Shown here: positions 1 to 7,568 of the stretch, in pieces
Layout of the letters: each line of letters opens with the position of its first letter
How positions within the stretch are numbered: position 1 is the stretch's first letter
Assembly (NCBI GenBank): GCA_017962285.1
Contig: JAGCVR010000122.1
Coordinates: forward strand, 1 to 11,143
Length of the DNA: 11,143 nt
DNA from: Muribaculaceae bacterium
Lineage (GTDB): Bacteria; Bacteroidota; Bacteroidia; Bacteroidales; Muribaculaceae
Direction of reading: 5' to 3'
Made by a program: the position numbers and the translations under genes
Notes under the pieces: model-generated
What the model was told of the DNA's origin: nothing
The model's input: the letters and a program-made list of their open reading frames with translations, nothing else
Database searches by the model: none

Positions 1-1030
1 CTCCCGCCTTGCCGTTATATTCAAAAAGTCCGCCCATGAGCGTACTGCGGCAGCGTTCGTGGTCGCTGAAACCGTCGTCGCAGTTGTCGTGCGACCAGCA
101 GTCGATGAGCGTGGCACTGGTGCTGTGGCCGGGCGTGGAATGTCCGTTGAAGCCGTCGCCTGTGTTGCCATAGGTTGCCGAAACTGCCTCACAGCGGATA
201 AACGTAGCTCCAGTGGCATTGTGCCAGCAGAATGCACCGCCCGAGAACACATATCTCGCCGCGCAATCGGCAATCACCGGATAAAGCATACCATTTACAT
301 TTACGGTCATATACCACACCTCAATCCCATTCATCTCCACCGATTTGCCGCCGTTGCCTCCAGCGAAAAAGTCGGCGCCAGTCGAGTAACACACGGGGTT
401 GCTTGCCGAGATGGAAACCGGACGCGAAAGATACACACGTCTTTGTGTCTCGTCAAAGAACCATTTGCTTGAGTCGCTCCGCTCAAGTTCATCCATTGCC
501 TGCCGGAGCGAAGTGGCTGCGCACCGGTAAATGATTGTGGCAGGGCTGCGGTATGTGGCGCCGCGCTGCAGCGGATGCCGCTCATGCGGAAGAATCAGCG
601 TGTTGCCGTCGGGGATGCCCTCCTGCCATATTCGGTTGTTGCGGTCATGGAATGTTACATCACTGGAAACATGGAAAGAATATACTTTCCCGGCCTCGCG
701 ACGCTCGCCGCCGCTGGCAATGACGCTTTGCGGATGCTTGAACACCACATTGGCGCCGTCCATTGCACTAATCACAATTCGTGGAGCAGAAGCAAGGCGC
801 AGATTCACTTGCTGAAAATAGGTCCCGGCAAGGCACAGCACCGTGTCGGCGCCGTCACTCAACGCACAGTCCACAGTGAGCATTGGCTCACTTGCCGTAA
901 TGCCCGAAGATGCGTCGCTGCCACAGGGCGAGACATATCTGACGACAGCCTCTGCCTTTGGCACGCATATCATCAGGAACAGCATAAGTGCCAATCTCGC
1001 GGTGATTCTTTGTCGGGGTTTCATTCTCAT
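1..1030 (-). CDS. Secreted right-handed beta-helix (pectate-lyase-like) protein, C-terminus beyond window
   Basis: I read this frame directly on the minus strand; it is open from ATG at 1030 to the window edge (343 codons, no stop seen). Residues 1-28 form a signal peptide (basic MRMKPRQR, hydrophobic ALMLFLMICV, then PKAEA before VVRYV). The mature start RYVSPCGSDASSG matches the YVSPxGxDxxxG opening common in DUF1565-like and parallel beta-helix proteins, followed by a GADTVLCLAGTY segment like the usual GDTVxVxxGTY. Near the edge, residues 276-328 show two coil-like repeats, ATFIRCEA...GDGFNGH and ATLIDCWSHDNCDDGFSDH, typical of stacked beta-helix rungs. The mature part holds about a dozen cysteines. 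This fold is used by polysaccharide lyases, hydrolases and adhesins, but no catalytic site can be assigned from this fragment. ATG at 1024 is an equally possible start. The gene follows the thioredoxin-like lipoprotein, separated from it by a terminator. The fold is fairly sure, the function unknown. Confidence 0.8.
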   Translation of the reverse strand, partial: MRMKPRQRITARLALMLFLMICVPKAEAVVRYVSPCGSDASSGITASEPMLTVDCALSDGADTVLCLAGTYFQQVNLRLASAPRIVISAMDGANVVFKHPQSVIASGGERREAGKVYSFHVSSDVTFHDRNNRIWQEGIPDGNTLILPHERHPLQRGATYRSPATIIYRCAATSLRQAMDELERSDSSKWFFDETQRRVYLSRPVSISASNPVCYSTGADFFAGGNGGKSVEMNGIEVWYMTVNVNGMLYPVIADCAARYVFSGGAFCWHNATGATFIRCEAVSATYGNTGDGFNGHSTPGHSTSATLIDCWSHDNCDDGFSDHERCRSTLMGGLFEYNGKAG

Positions 1031-1033
1031 ATC

Positions 1034-1065
1034 AAAAAGGGCGGACACACAATCTGCGCCCGCCC
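1034..1065 (-). terminator. Intrinsic terminator after the thioredoxin-like lipoprotein gene
   Basis: On the minus strand a 10-bp stem (left arm 1065-1056, right arm 1048-1039, two G-U pairs, otherwise GC-rich) encloses a 7-nt loop and is followed at once by five T (1038-1034). It begins 7 nt after the TAA of the upstream gene. The T-run ends only three bases before the ATG at 1030 of the next gene on the same strand. Confidence 0.8.
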
Positions 1066-1072
1066 CTGTTTC

Positions 1073-2170
1073 TTACAGATATTTTGCTACTTCCTGCGGC
1101 AACTGGGTAACATCGTCCACCCGCTTGGCAACAACTCCGCTGCGGTCAATGATAAACACCGTGGGCACCGACGAGATGTTGTAGGGAGCAGAACTGCTTC
1201 CAGTGGGGTCATATACCGTTATCCACGGCAGATTCTTGGCAGCCTGGCGATAAACCACATCGTTGCGGTCGAGACTCACCTGGTAAATCTCCAGTCCACG
1301 ATTCTTATACTTGATATAGGTATCGTTCAGAATCTTGTTGAATGCCGGTGAGAAATCGGCCTCATAAATCGTGAAGTTGAGAATCACCACGTTGCCTTTG
1401 CCCGCCTCACTCTGCAAGTCGTGCTTCACTCCGTCGTAATCCTCAAGATTGATGTTGAAAAGGCTTGTCATGCTCACCTGAAGGGTGTCGAGGTCAGAGC
1501 GAGTCTGCTGGGCGCGCTGTTCGCGCTGCGCATTCAGCACAAGATTCACCAGGTAGTCGGTACGCGGGTCCTGAGGGCTGAACTGACGGAACAGATTAGC
1601 CACAGCCCCAATCACTTTCAGGTCCTTGGAATCGGCAGGGTTGAAAAGCGGCTGGCCGTTGATGTACTTGTTGATGATATAATAAGACACGATGCCTCCC
1701 GGGTCGGCAAGTACCATATCGGCAAGCGAGCGTTTCCATTTGGCAAGTTCTTCTTCGCCGGCAGCACTGGCCATGTACTTAATGGCATCCTTGTCGATCT
1801 GCATCACCTGCGCGGCATGCTCACTGCCTGTAACGGTGAAGTCGGTATCGAACGTTTTCAGCTTTGTGGAAATGCTGATATTGTCAATACTGTCGATGGG
1901 GAAATAAATCGACTGCGAATTCATTCTTATCCTGTATATTCCGGGATACTGCGGTGCCTGATGACTCACCTCGAACGCACCGTTTCCGGTAGTCTTGATG
2001 GAATCCAGGATAAACCACGAGCCATTGCTCGACTCCTCAAGGACAAGTTGCGTCGAATCGCCCGCACCTTCAATCGTTCCACTCACCCTGAACTTGTTGC
2101 CATTGCACGACGCAAGTGCAAGCACCATTATCATGGCAGTAATAAACGTCTTCACTTTCATAAGATTCAT
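1073..2170 (-). CDS. DUF4369/thioredoxin-fold lipoprotein lacking CXXC
   Basis: A 365-residue predicted lipoprotein. The signal peptide is MNLMKVKTFITAMIMVLALASC, with lipobox LASC at 19-22 (lipidated Cys22). Residues about 27-105 resemble DUF4369 (FRVSGTIEGAGDSTQLVLEE, then IYRIRMNSQSIYFPID), the usual N-terminal partner of TlpA/AhpC-type thioredoxin domains in Bacteroidota. Residues about 255-365 keep thioredoxin landmarks: a strand VVILNF (261-266), EIYQVSLD (294-301), and the cis-proline loop SVPTVFIID with Pro336. The CXXC site after NF is replaced by residues around ADFS (271-274), and Cys22 is the only cysteine in the protein. It therefore cannot do dithiol-disulfide exchange, and a binding or structural role is inferred. 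The longest open frame begins at TTG 2185. I prefer ATG 2170 because an A-rich leader precedes it and a -7 box lies upstream; ATG 2161 is also possible. Gap to the preceding M3 peptidase gene is 44 bp. Confidence 0.87.
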   Translation of the reverse strand: MNLMKVKTFITAMIMVLALASCNGNKFRVSGTIEGAGDSTQLVLEESSNGSWFILDSIKTTGNGAFEVSHQAPQYPGIYRIRMNSQSIYFPIDSIDNISISTKLKTFDTDFTVTGSEHAAQVMQIDKDAIKYMASAAGEEELAKWKRSLADMVLADPGGIVSYYIINKYINGQPLFNPADSKDLKVIGAVANLFRQFSPQDPRTDYLVNLVLNAQREQRAQQTRSDLDTLQVSMTSLFNINLEDYDGVKHDLQSEAGKGNVVILNFTIYEADFSPAFNKILNDTYIKYKNRGLEIYQVSLDRNDVVYRQAAKNLPWITVYDPTGSSSAPYNISSVPTVFIIDRSGVVAKRVDDVTQLPQEVAKYL

Positions 2171-2193
2171 CTTGTTTTTAACCAATTCTTCTG

Positions 2194-2201
2194 CAAATAT
2201 A
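2194..2201 (-). promoter_or_regulatory. Possible -7 box for the thioredoxin-like lipoprotein gene
   Basis: Reading the minus strand, TATATTTG at 2201-2194 matches the Bacteroidota -7 consensus TAnnTTTG exactly, and lies 24 bp upstream of the preferred ATG at 2170. The sequence 19-20 bp further upstream is a poor -33 element (TCTG instead of TTTG), so this may be a weak internal promoter that adds to read-through from the M3 peptidase gene. Confidence 0.4.
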
Positions 2202-2214
2202 CAAATAAATTCGG

Positions 2215-4335
2215 TTATTTCAGACCCAGGTTGCGCAGAAGGGCGTCGGCATTGGGCTCATGACCGCGGAACCGCACGAAGAGCTTCATGGCGTCTTCGG
2301 TGTCGCCGGCTTCAAGGATATACTTGCGGTAGTCGTCGGCAACTGCGGTGTTGAGCGCGCCTTCCTCGCGGAAACGCTCAAATGCGTCGGCTTCGAGCAC
2401 CTGTGCCCAGAGATAGGTGTAGTAGCCGCAGCTGTACTGGTCGTTGTCGAAGATATGCTTGAAATACGGACTGCGGTAACGGAACTGTATTTCTGCGGGC
2501 AGACCTATGCGACGTGCCACATAGCGCTCAAATCCCTTTATGTCGATGTTTTCGCACCAGTTGAGCTTGTGCCATTCAATGTCGAGCAGGGCGGCTCCCA
2601 CCAGTTCGGTCATCACAAATCCTTTATTGAACTTGCCGCTTTCCAGAATCTTATCCACCAGAGCCTGAGGAATCACCTCGCCGGTCTTGTAGTGGCGAGC
2701 GTAGTTCTTGAGGATTTCCGGCTCGTAGGCCCAGTGCTCGTTGATCTGCGACGGCAGTTCCACCATGTCGCGGTCCACATTAGTCCCAGCCAGGCTGCGG
2801 AAAGGAGCCCGCGTGAGCATTCCGTGCAGTGCGTGCCCGAACTCATGGAACACTGTCTCCACCTCATCGAGCGTGAGAAGCGACGGTGTGGTGGGGGTGG
2901 CTGGAGTAAGACTTGCCACATTATAAATTATGGGTCGCTCGCTCACACCTTTATAGTTGTATTCCGAACTCATTTCGCTCATCCATGCACCCTGGGCCTT
3001 GGTCTCGCGCGGCATGTAATCGGTCATGAACACTGCCACGTGCTTGCCCTGGGCATCGGTAACGTCGTAAACCGTCACTTCGGGGTTATACTTGGGGGCA
3101 TCGGGCATCTCGGTGAAGTTGAGCCCGTAGAGACGTTTGGCAAGGTAGAAAATACCGTTCTTCACCACACTGTTGAGCTCAAAATATGGGCGCACCTCGT
3201 CGGCGCTGAAGTTGTAGCGCTCGTTCTTCACTTTCTGGGCATAGTAGTAATAGTCCCATGGAGCGATTTTGAAGTCGCCTCCGTGAGCGTCGGCATAAGC
3301 CTGCATGTCTGCCACTTCCTCCTTCACTTTTTCCACTGCGGGATTGAAAATCTGATAGAGCAGGTTTTCGGCATTCTCCACGGTTTTAGCCATCACTGGA
3401 TCTATGGCATAGTCGGCAAAGGTTTCAAATCCCAGAATCTGCGCTTTCTTCTTGCGGAGCTGGATAAGTGCGTTGATGTTGGCGGAGTTGTCGTATTGGT
3501 CGCCACGGCTTGCGGTGTTCATGTAGGTTTCATACATCTGGCGGCGCAATTCGCGGTTGTCGGCATTGGTAAGCACGTCGAGGCGTGTTGCGCCACGCGG
3601 TGTGAACGCCCATTTCCCTGGCTGCCCGCGCTTAACGGCTTCGGCGGCAGCGTCGTCGATAGTCTGCTGCGGCAGACCTGAGAGCTGAGCCGGGTCGCTC
3701 ACGAAGATGGCGTTGGCGCTCATCTCGTGCATCACATTGTTGGCAAAAGAAAGTTCAATGGCTGCCTGACGGGTATTGATGGCCTTGAGCGAATCTTTCA
3801 TCTCGGGCGACAAAAGGGCGCCATTGCGCACGAAACGCTTGTAATATTTTTCGGTGAGTCGCTTCTGAACATCGGTCAGTTTCAGTTCATCGGCCTTGTC
3901 ATAAACCGCCTTTATGCGGCTGAACAGAGCGTCGTTCATATAGATGTCGTCGTTCTGTGCTGTCAGCATCGGCGATATTTTTTCGGCAAGCTCCTGCATC
4001 TGTGGAGTGTTGTCGCTCTCGGAAAGCGCATAGAACACATAGGACACGCGATTAAGCGTGGCTCCGCTGTTGTCGAGCGCAAGCACGGTGTTTTCGAAAT
4101 CCGGTGCCTGCGGGTTGTCTATGATAGCCTGAATTTCTTCGTTCTGCTGCGCAATGCCGGCTTCCACGGCGGGCAGATAATGCTGATAGCCAATAGTGGC
4201 AAATGGCGGAATCTTATACTTCGTCTTGTATTCCGACATGAATGGGTTTTTCTGTCTCACTGTTTTCTTGTTTGCTGCCACAGTACTGCCCACGCAGCAC
4301 AAAATGGCAAGGATAAGGATTATTGATTTTTTCAT
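2215..4335 (-). CDS. dcp: Secreted M3 family zinc metallopeptidase (peptidyl-dipeptidase Dcp / oligopeptidase A type)
   Basis: A 706-residue protein of the usual length for full M3A enzymes. These cleave short peptides inside a deep cavity; Dcp releases C-terminal dipeptides. The zinc site is clear: HEFGH at 497-501 gives ligands His497 and His501 with catalytic Glu498, and Glu526 in DMVELPSQ is the third ligand, 25 residues after His501 as in the family. The substrate-binding tyrosine region is seen at 634-645 (YSCGYYTYLWAQ). Unlike the cytoplasmic E. coli enzymes it begins with a signal peptide (MKKSIILILAILCCVGSTVA, cleavage near residue 20), so a periplasmic site is inferred; the two cysteines in the leader are not in a convincing lipobox. 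ATG 4335 is the natural start. It lies 19 bp after the EEP gene stop and is probably co-transcribed with it. The choice between Dcp and oligopeptidase A is not certain. Confidence 0.93.
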   Translation of the reverse strand: MKKSIILILAILCCVGSTVAANKKTVRQKNPFMSEYKTKYKIPPFATIGYQHYLPAVEAGIAQQNEEIQAIIDNPQAPDFENTVLALDNSGATLNRVSYVFYALSESDNTPQMQELAEKISPMLTAQNDDIYMNDALFSRIKAVYDKADELKLTDVQKRLTEKYYKRFVRNGALLSPEMKDSLKAINTRQAAIELSFANNVMHEMSANAIFVSDPAQLSGLPQQTIDDAAAEAVKRGQPGKWAFTPRGATRLDVLTNADNRELRRQMYETYMNTASRGDQYDNSANINALIQLRKKKAQILGFETFADYAIDPVMAKTVENAENLLYQIFNPAVEKVKEEVADMQAYADAHGGDFKIAPWDYYYYAQKVKNERYNFSADEVRPYFELNSVVKNGIFYLAKRLYGLNFTEMPDAPKYNPEVTVYDVTDAQGKHVAVFMTDYMPRETKAQGAWMSEMSSEYNYKGVSERPIIYNVASLTPATPTTPSLLTLDEVETVFHEFGHALHGMLTRAPFRSLAGTNVDRDMVELPSQINEHWAYEPEILKNYARHYKTGEVIPQALVDKILESGKFNKGFVMTELVGAALLDIEWHKLNWCENIDIKGFERYVARRIGLPAEIQFRYRSPYFKHIFDNDQYSCGYYTYLWAQVLEADAFERFREEGALNTAVADDYRKYILEAGDTEDAMKLFVRFRGHEPNADALLRNLGLK

Positions 4336-4354
4336 CTTTATATATGTTGAAAAG

Positions 4355-5497
4355 TTAATGTTTTGTCATCTTGAATGTCACCATTTGCGGATAGTGGTCG
4401 CTTGTGCCTATTTTATCCATTACCGAACTTACGGCCTTGAAGTTTCCCCTGTACAGCACATGGTCTATCTTAAAGTACAGCCCGTGTTCCTTGTAGGTGG
4501 AAATGGGGCCGAGTCCGGTTTCGGCAAATGCATCGTTCAGGTCGTCTCCCTTAATGGTGCGATATGTGTAACTGGCGGGAGTGTCGTTGAAGTCGCCGCA
4601 CACGATCATGTTTCGCGGACTGCGCTCCACAACGCGCCTCACTTCCTTTGCCTGGGCGGCACGGGCAGTTGCCATCACCTGAATCTTTTTCACCAAAGCC
4701 TTGAATTCCGACATGCGCGACACATTGCCATCAGCACGATTATTGCTTATCTGGGTGATGGTTTTCTCTTTCGTGGACAACTGGAAAGAAGTCAGATGGA
4801 CACCTATAATCCTTATGGTATCATCGCCCACAAAGACATCGTACACCTTCCCGTAAGAATCGTGGCGGTCGGAAATCTGGTCGTGATTCGGTTCGATGTT
4901 TGCCCATTTCAGCTCATCAGTCAACAGTTTATAGGGATGCCTTGACATAATCATCACATCGTGATGCCAGTGAGAACGATATGGGTATTTTTTCTTAATT
5001 TCTTCCATGAATGGCTGGACCGAGATCATTTCCTCATAGGAGTAACCCGTGAGCGAACCCTCCTGCATTATTATCACATCTGGATTTTTCTCAATCAGAT
5101 ATTTCATGTTGGGATTTATGCCGGTCCTGGAACCAAAGTAATATCCCAAGACTCTAGAGTTGAACGTGATGATTGAAAAAGTGGAATCATTTTCCGAGAT
5201 GTGCGGCTTAAACACATTCACCGGACACACAAGTCTCAACGAGGGCCAAGACACGAGCATCGCCACTCCCACTATCAGTGCAGCAGCCCATTGACGTAAG
5301 ACCACCATCACCACAAGAACAACCAGCGAAAATACCGCTACATGCAACAGAGCAAGAGTGAGCAGATTAGCTACGGCTGACTCCCGCGGCTGAACATGCC
5401 CTCCGTAAGCCGATGCCAGCATAAGTGCTGCGACAACGATTGAAATCACTATCGCCACCACTCGCCATGTTCTTTTTATGGTTCTCTTTCCGCTCAA
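4355..5497 (-). CDS. Membrane-anchored endonuclease/exonuclease/phosphatase (EEP) family protein, second tandem copy
   Basis: A 380-residue protein. The N-terminal ~95 residues hold three hydrophobic segments (about 12-31, 43-67 and 71-90), followed by an EEP (DNase I-like) domain. Metal and catalytic residues of the superfamily are all visible: Asn113 (TFNSR), Glu146 (IIMQEGS), His234 (IIGVHL), Asp302 and Asn304 (CGDFND), Asp345 (KIDHVLYRG) and the terminal Asp367-His368 (TSDHYPQ). The enzyme should be active on a phosphodiester or phosphomonoester; substrate (nucleic acid, lipid or inositol phosphate) cannot be told. The domain probably faces the periplasm or cytoplasm as a tethered unit; the side is not determined. 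It is a close paralogue of the gene just upstream (8-bp gap). The frame has no ATG before the first membrane helix is half finished; TTG at 5497 after an A-rich leader is the best start, giving an N-terminus about six residues longer than the paralogue. Confidence 0.88.
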   Translation of the reverse strand: MSGKRTIKRTWRVVAIVISIVVAALMLASAYGGHVQPRESAVANLLTLALLHVAVFSLVVLVVMVVLRQWAAALIVGVAMLVSWPSLRLVCPVNVFKPHISENDSTFSIITFNSRVLGYYFGSRTGINPNMKYLIEKNPDVIIMQEGSLTGYSYEEMISVQPFMEEIKKKYPYRSHWHHDVMIMSRHPYKLLTDELKWANIEPNHDQISDRHDSYGKVYDVFVGDDTIRIIGVHLTSFQLSTKEKTITQISNNRADGNVSRMSEFKALVKKIQVMATARAAQAKEVRRVVERSPRNMIVCGDFNDTPASYTYRTIKGDDLNDAFAETGLGPISTYKEHGLYFKIDHVLYRGNFKAVSSVMDKIGTSDHYPQMVTFKMTKH

Positions 5498-5505
5498 AAT
5501 TGTTT

Positions 5506-6645
5506 TCAGTTTTTAAACTTAAATGTAATGAGCTGCGGATAGTGGTCGCTGTCGCCCTGCTTCACCACCTCTGAACTCACCGCGCGCAAACCGCCTCTGT
5601 AAAGCACATGGTCGATCTTGAAGTACATCCTGTTTTCGTGATAGGTAATAGCCGGTCCCGTACAGCAGTCCACGTAGGCGTCGCGCATGTCGGAGCCTCG
5701 GATGGTGCGATAGACATACGATGCCGGCGGGTCGTTGAAGTCGCCGCACAATATCACGTTTCTGGGACTCCGGTCAATCACATCGCGCAATTCCTTCGCT
5801 TCCTCCACCCGCTTGACCGAAGCCTGTTTCAGCTTTTTGGCGATATGACGGTAGAACCAGCGCAGGTTGTTCTTGTTCTGCTCCATGCTCTTCATGTTTT
5901 TCATGCGGGTTTTTTCCTCGTAGCTGGTGCGCTCTTTCATGGAAAGTCCTATCGGGTTCAAATGAACGCCTATCACCCTCACCGTGTCATCGCCCGCAAA
6001 CACATCGAACACTTTCGCAAAATACACCCTGTGGTCCGATTCCTGGTCCCATCCATGCTCTATCCCTTTCCATTTCAGCTCCTGCTCAACGAACCTGTAG
6101 GGGTATTTCGACATGATTATCACATCGTGCCAACCGTGCGAGCGATAGGGATATTTCTTGTTCAGTTCCTTGAGCAGCGGTTTTATCGACGGCAACGACT
6201 CATAATGGTTCCTGGTGAGCGACGCTTCCTGCAGAATGGCAACATCGGGGTATGTGTCGAGCACATATTTCAAGTTGGGATTGATGTCCTTCTGCATCCC
6301 GTCGTAAATCCCGAAATTGCGCACGTTGAACGTGACCAGGGTGAGTTTTCGGTCGGTCTCGGAAGCGTGTGATCTGAACAAAGTTATGGGCGATACAAGT
6401 CTTATTGAACCCCACGACAGAACGATGGCTGCCGCCACCACGAGCGCCGGCCGCCACTGCCGAAACACGAGCAGCAGCACCAGGACAAATATCGTTGCAA
6501 CCCACATATAAGGCAATATCAGCGAAAAAAGGGTGAGCAAGACGTTCCTGCCCGGGTTGAAGTAGCCGCTCATCGCCGATGCCAGAAGCAGCAGTGCGGT
6601 AATCACCGCCAACACATAGCCCAATATCTTCAAAATCCGTTTCAT
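5506..6645 (-). CDS. Membrane-anchored endonuclease/exonuclease/phosphatase (EEP) family protein, first tandem copy
   Basis: A 379-residue protein with the same layout as the following gene: hydrophobic segments at about 7-26, 34-61 and 66-83, then an EEP fold. Active-site residues by motif: Asn107 (TFNVRNFG), Glu140 (AILQEAS), His228 (VIGVHLNP), Asp302 and Asn304 (CGDFND), Asp345 (KIDHVLYRG), and Asp367-His368 (DSDHYPQ). The two copies share long identical blocks (YPYRSH, RSPRN, YFKIDHVLYRG, SDHYPQ). They differ most in the stretch between VHL and RSPRN (about 229-295 here), which is lysine-rich and likely helical in both. In Bacteroidota, EEP genes of this type are often found after tandem rhomboid genes, as here (established context, from memory). 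ATG 6645 starts 26 bp after the rhomboid stop, in one operon. The substrate is unknown. Confidence 0.9.
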   Translation of the reverse strand: MKRILKILGYVLAVITALLLLASAMSGYFNPGRNVLLTLFSLILPYMWVATIFVLVLLLVFRQWRPALVVAAAIVLSWGSIRLVSPITLFRSHASETDRKLTLVTFNVRNFGIYDGMQKDINPNLKYVLDTYPDVAILQEASLTRNHYESLPSIKPLLKELNKKYPYRSHGWHDVIIMSKYPYRFVEQELKWKGIEHGWDQESDHRVYFAKVFDVFAGDDTVRVIGVHLNPIGLSMKERTSYEEKTRMKNMKSMEQNKNNLRWFYRHIAKKLKQASVKRVEEAKELRDVIDRSPRNVILCGDFNDPPASYVYRTIRGSDMRDAYVDCCTGPAITYHENRMYFKIDHVLYRGGLRAVSSEVVKQGDSDHYPQLITFKFKN

Positions 6646-6671
6646 CGCCTCATCGTTTCAATAAATCACCG

Positions 6672-7568
6672 TTATTTCTTGCCCGACGCGCGGAAAAGCA
6701 TTGCCTTCTCCTCATCGCTCAGGGCGGCATATCCGCTCATCTTAAGCTTGTCGAGTATGGCATCTATCTCGCTCTCGGTGGGCACTTCGGCACGGGTGCC
6801 GGGATGGGATGCCTTCGTGTTCGTGCTCTTTGCGCCTTTCTTCCTGCGGTTCGCCACGTATTCACACAGGCCGCAGTACTGATTCACCATCCAGTCTATC
6901 ACGGAGTTGACGGGACGCGTAATATCGTGCCCGGAGCGTATTGCCACTCCGAACCACAATCCCACAAGCGCACCTCCTATGTGAGAGATGTGTCCTCCGG
7001 CGTTTGTACCGTCCATGCTCAGGAAGTCGATGAAAATGGTGATAATCGCAATCCACTTCAGTGAGACGGCACCGAAAAACAGCAGATTAATCTTGTATTC
7101 GGGCGAATATATCGCAACAGCCACCACCACGGCGATTATTGCCGCCGACGCGCCAACGAGCACGGCGCCTTCCGCTGCGGCGAAATAAGGCAGGAATGAA
7201 TAAGCCAGCACATAGAGCAATGCCCCGCCGAGTCCGCCGAGGAAGTACAAGCCGCCGAGCTGCTTTGCAGTGAAGAACTCAAGGAAAATCTTTCCCAGCC
7301 AGTAGAGCCATAGCATGTTGAACAGAATGTGCAGCAAGTCGGCATGCACAAACATATAAGTCAGCAACGTCCACGGCTTGTGCAGCACTCCGCTCACCGA
7401 ACCGGGCAGATACAGGAAGTTGAATATTGAACCCCAGTCGGCAAGAAACAACACCCCGACCACCGTCACCATCTTCATCAGCACGAAGACTGCCACGTTT
7501 ATCACGATGAGGTGCTGAAGCAGGTCGCCCTGCCGCCAGAAACGCTTTATGTCGTCAGAATAGCCCAT
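6672..7568 (-). CDS. Rhomboid family intramembrane serine protease with C-terminal DUF6576-like tail
   Basis: A 298-residue polytopic protein. Rhomboid landmarks: His80 and Asn84 (HILFN) of the oxyanion helix, catalytic Ser141 in VGASAA, and catalytic His196 in HISHIGGALVG. The serine motif reads GASAA where GASGA is more usual, which is a mild change. About six membrane segments cover residues 17-210. A soluble tail of about 85 residues follows; its end (TESEIDAILDKLKMSGYAALSDEEKAMLFRAS, quoted in part: SEIDAILDKLKMSGY) matches the short helical domain (DUF6576) seen at the C-terminus of many Bacteroidota rhomboids. Rhomboids cut transmembrane substrates within the bilayer; the targets here are unknown. 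Its ATG at 7568 overlaps the end of the preceding rhomboid gene by 14 bp, which suggests translational coupling and a linked function. Confidence 0.92.
   Translation of the reverse strand: MGYSDDIKRFWRQGDLLQHLIVINVAVFVLMKMVTVVGVLFLADWGSIFNFLYLPGSVSGVLHKPWTLLTYMFVHADLLHILFNMLWLYWLGKIFLEFFTAKQLGGLYFLGGLGGALLYVLAYSFLPYFAAAEGAVLVGASAAIIAVVVAVAIYSPEYKINLLFFGAVSLKWIAIITIFIDFLSMDGTNAGGHISHIGGALVGLWFGVAIRSGHDITRPVNSVIDWMVNQYCGLCEYVANRRKKGAKSTNTKASHPGTRAEVPTESEIDAILDKLKMSGYAALSDEEKAMLFRASGKK

Noticed and set aside
575..1351. 258-codon plus-strand open frame over the beta-helix gene and terminator
   Set aside because: It crosses the end of one minus-strand gene, a terminator and the start of another, and has no domain pattern.
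1421..2263. 280-codon plus-strand open frame opposite the thioredoxin-like lipoprotein
   Set aside because: The minus strand has a lipobox, DUF4369 and thioredoxin landmarks; the antisense product has no recognisable features.
2260..3681. 473-codon plus-strand open frame opposite the M3 peptidase gene (with another at 3727-4326)
   Set aside because: The minus strand encodes a full-length M3 enzyme with intact HEFGH and all family motifs. The antisense frame is rich in His, Val and Cys, shows no family pattern, and comes from codon bias.
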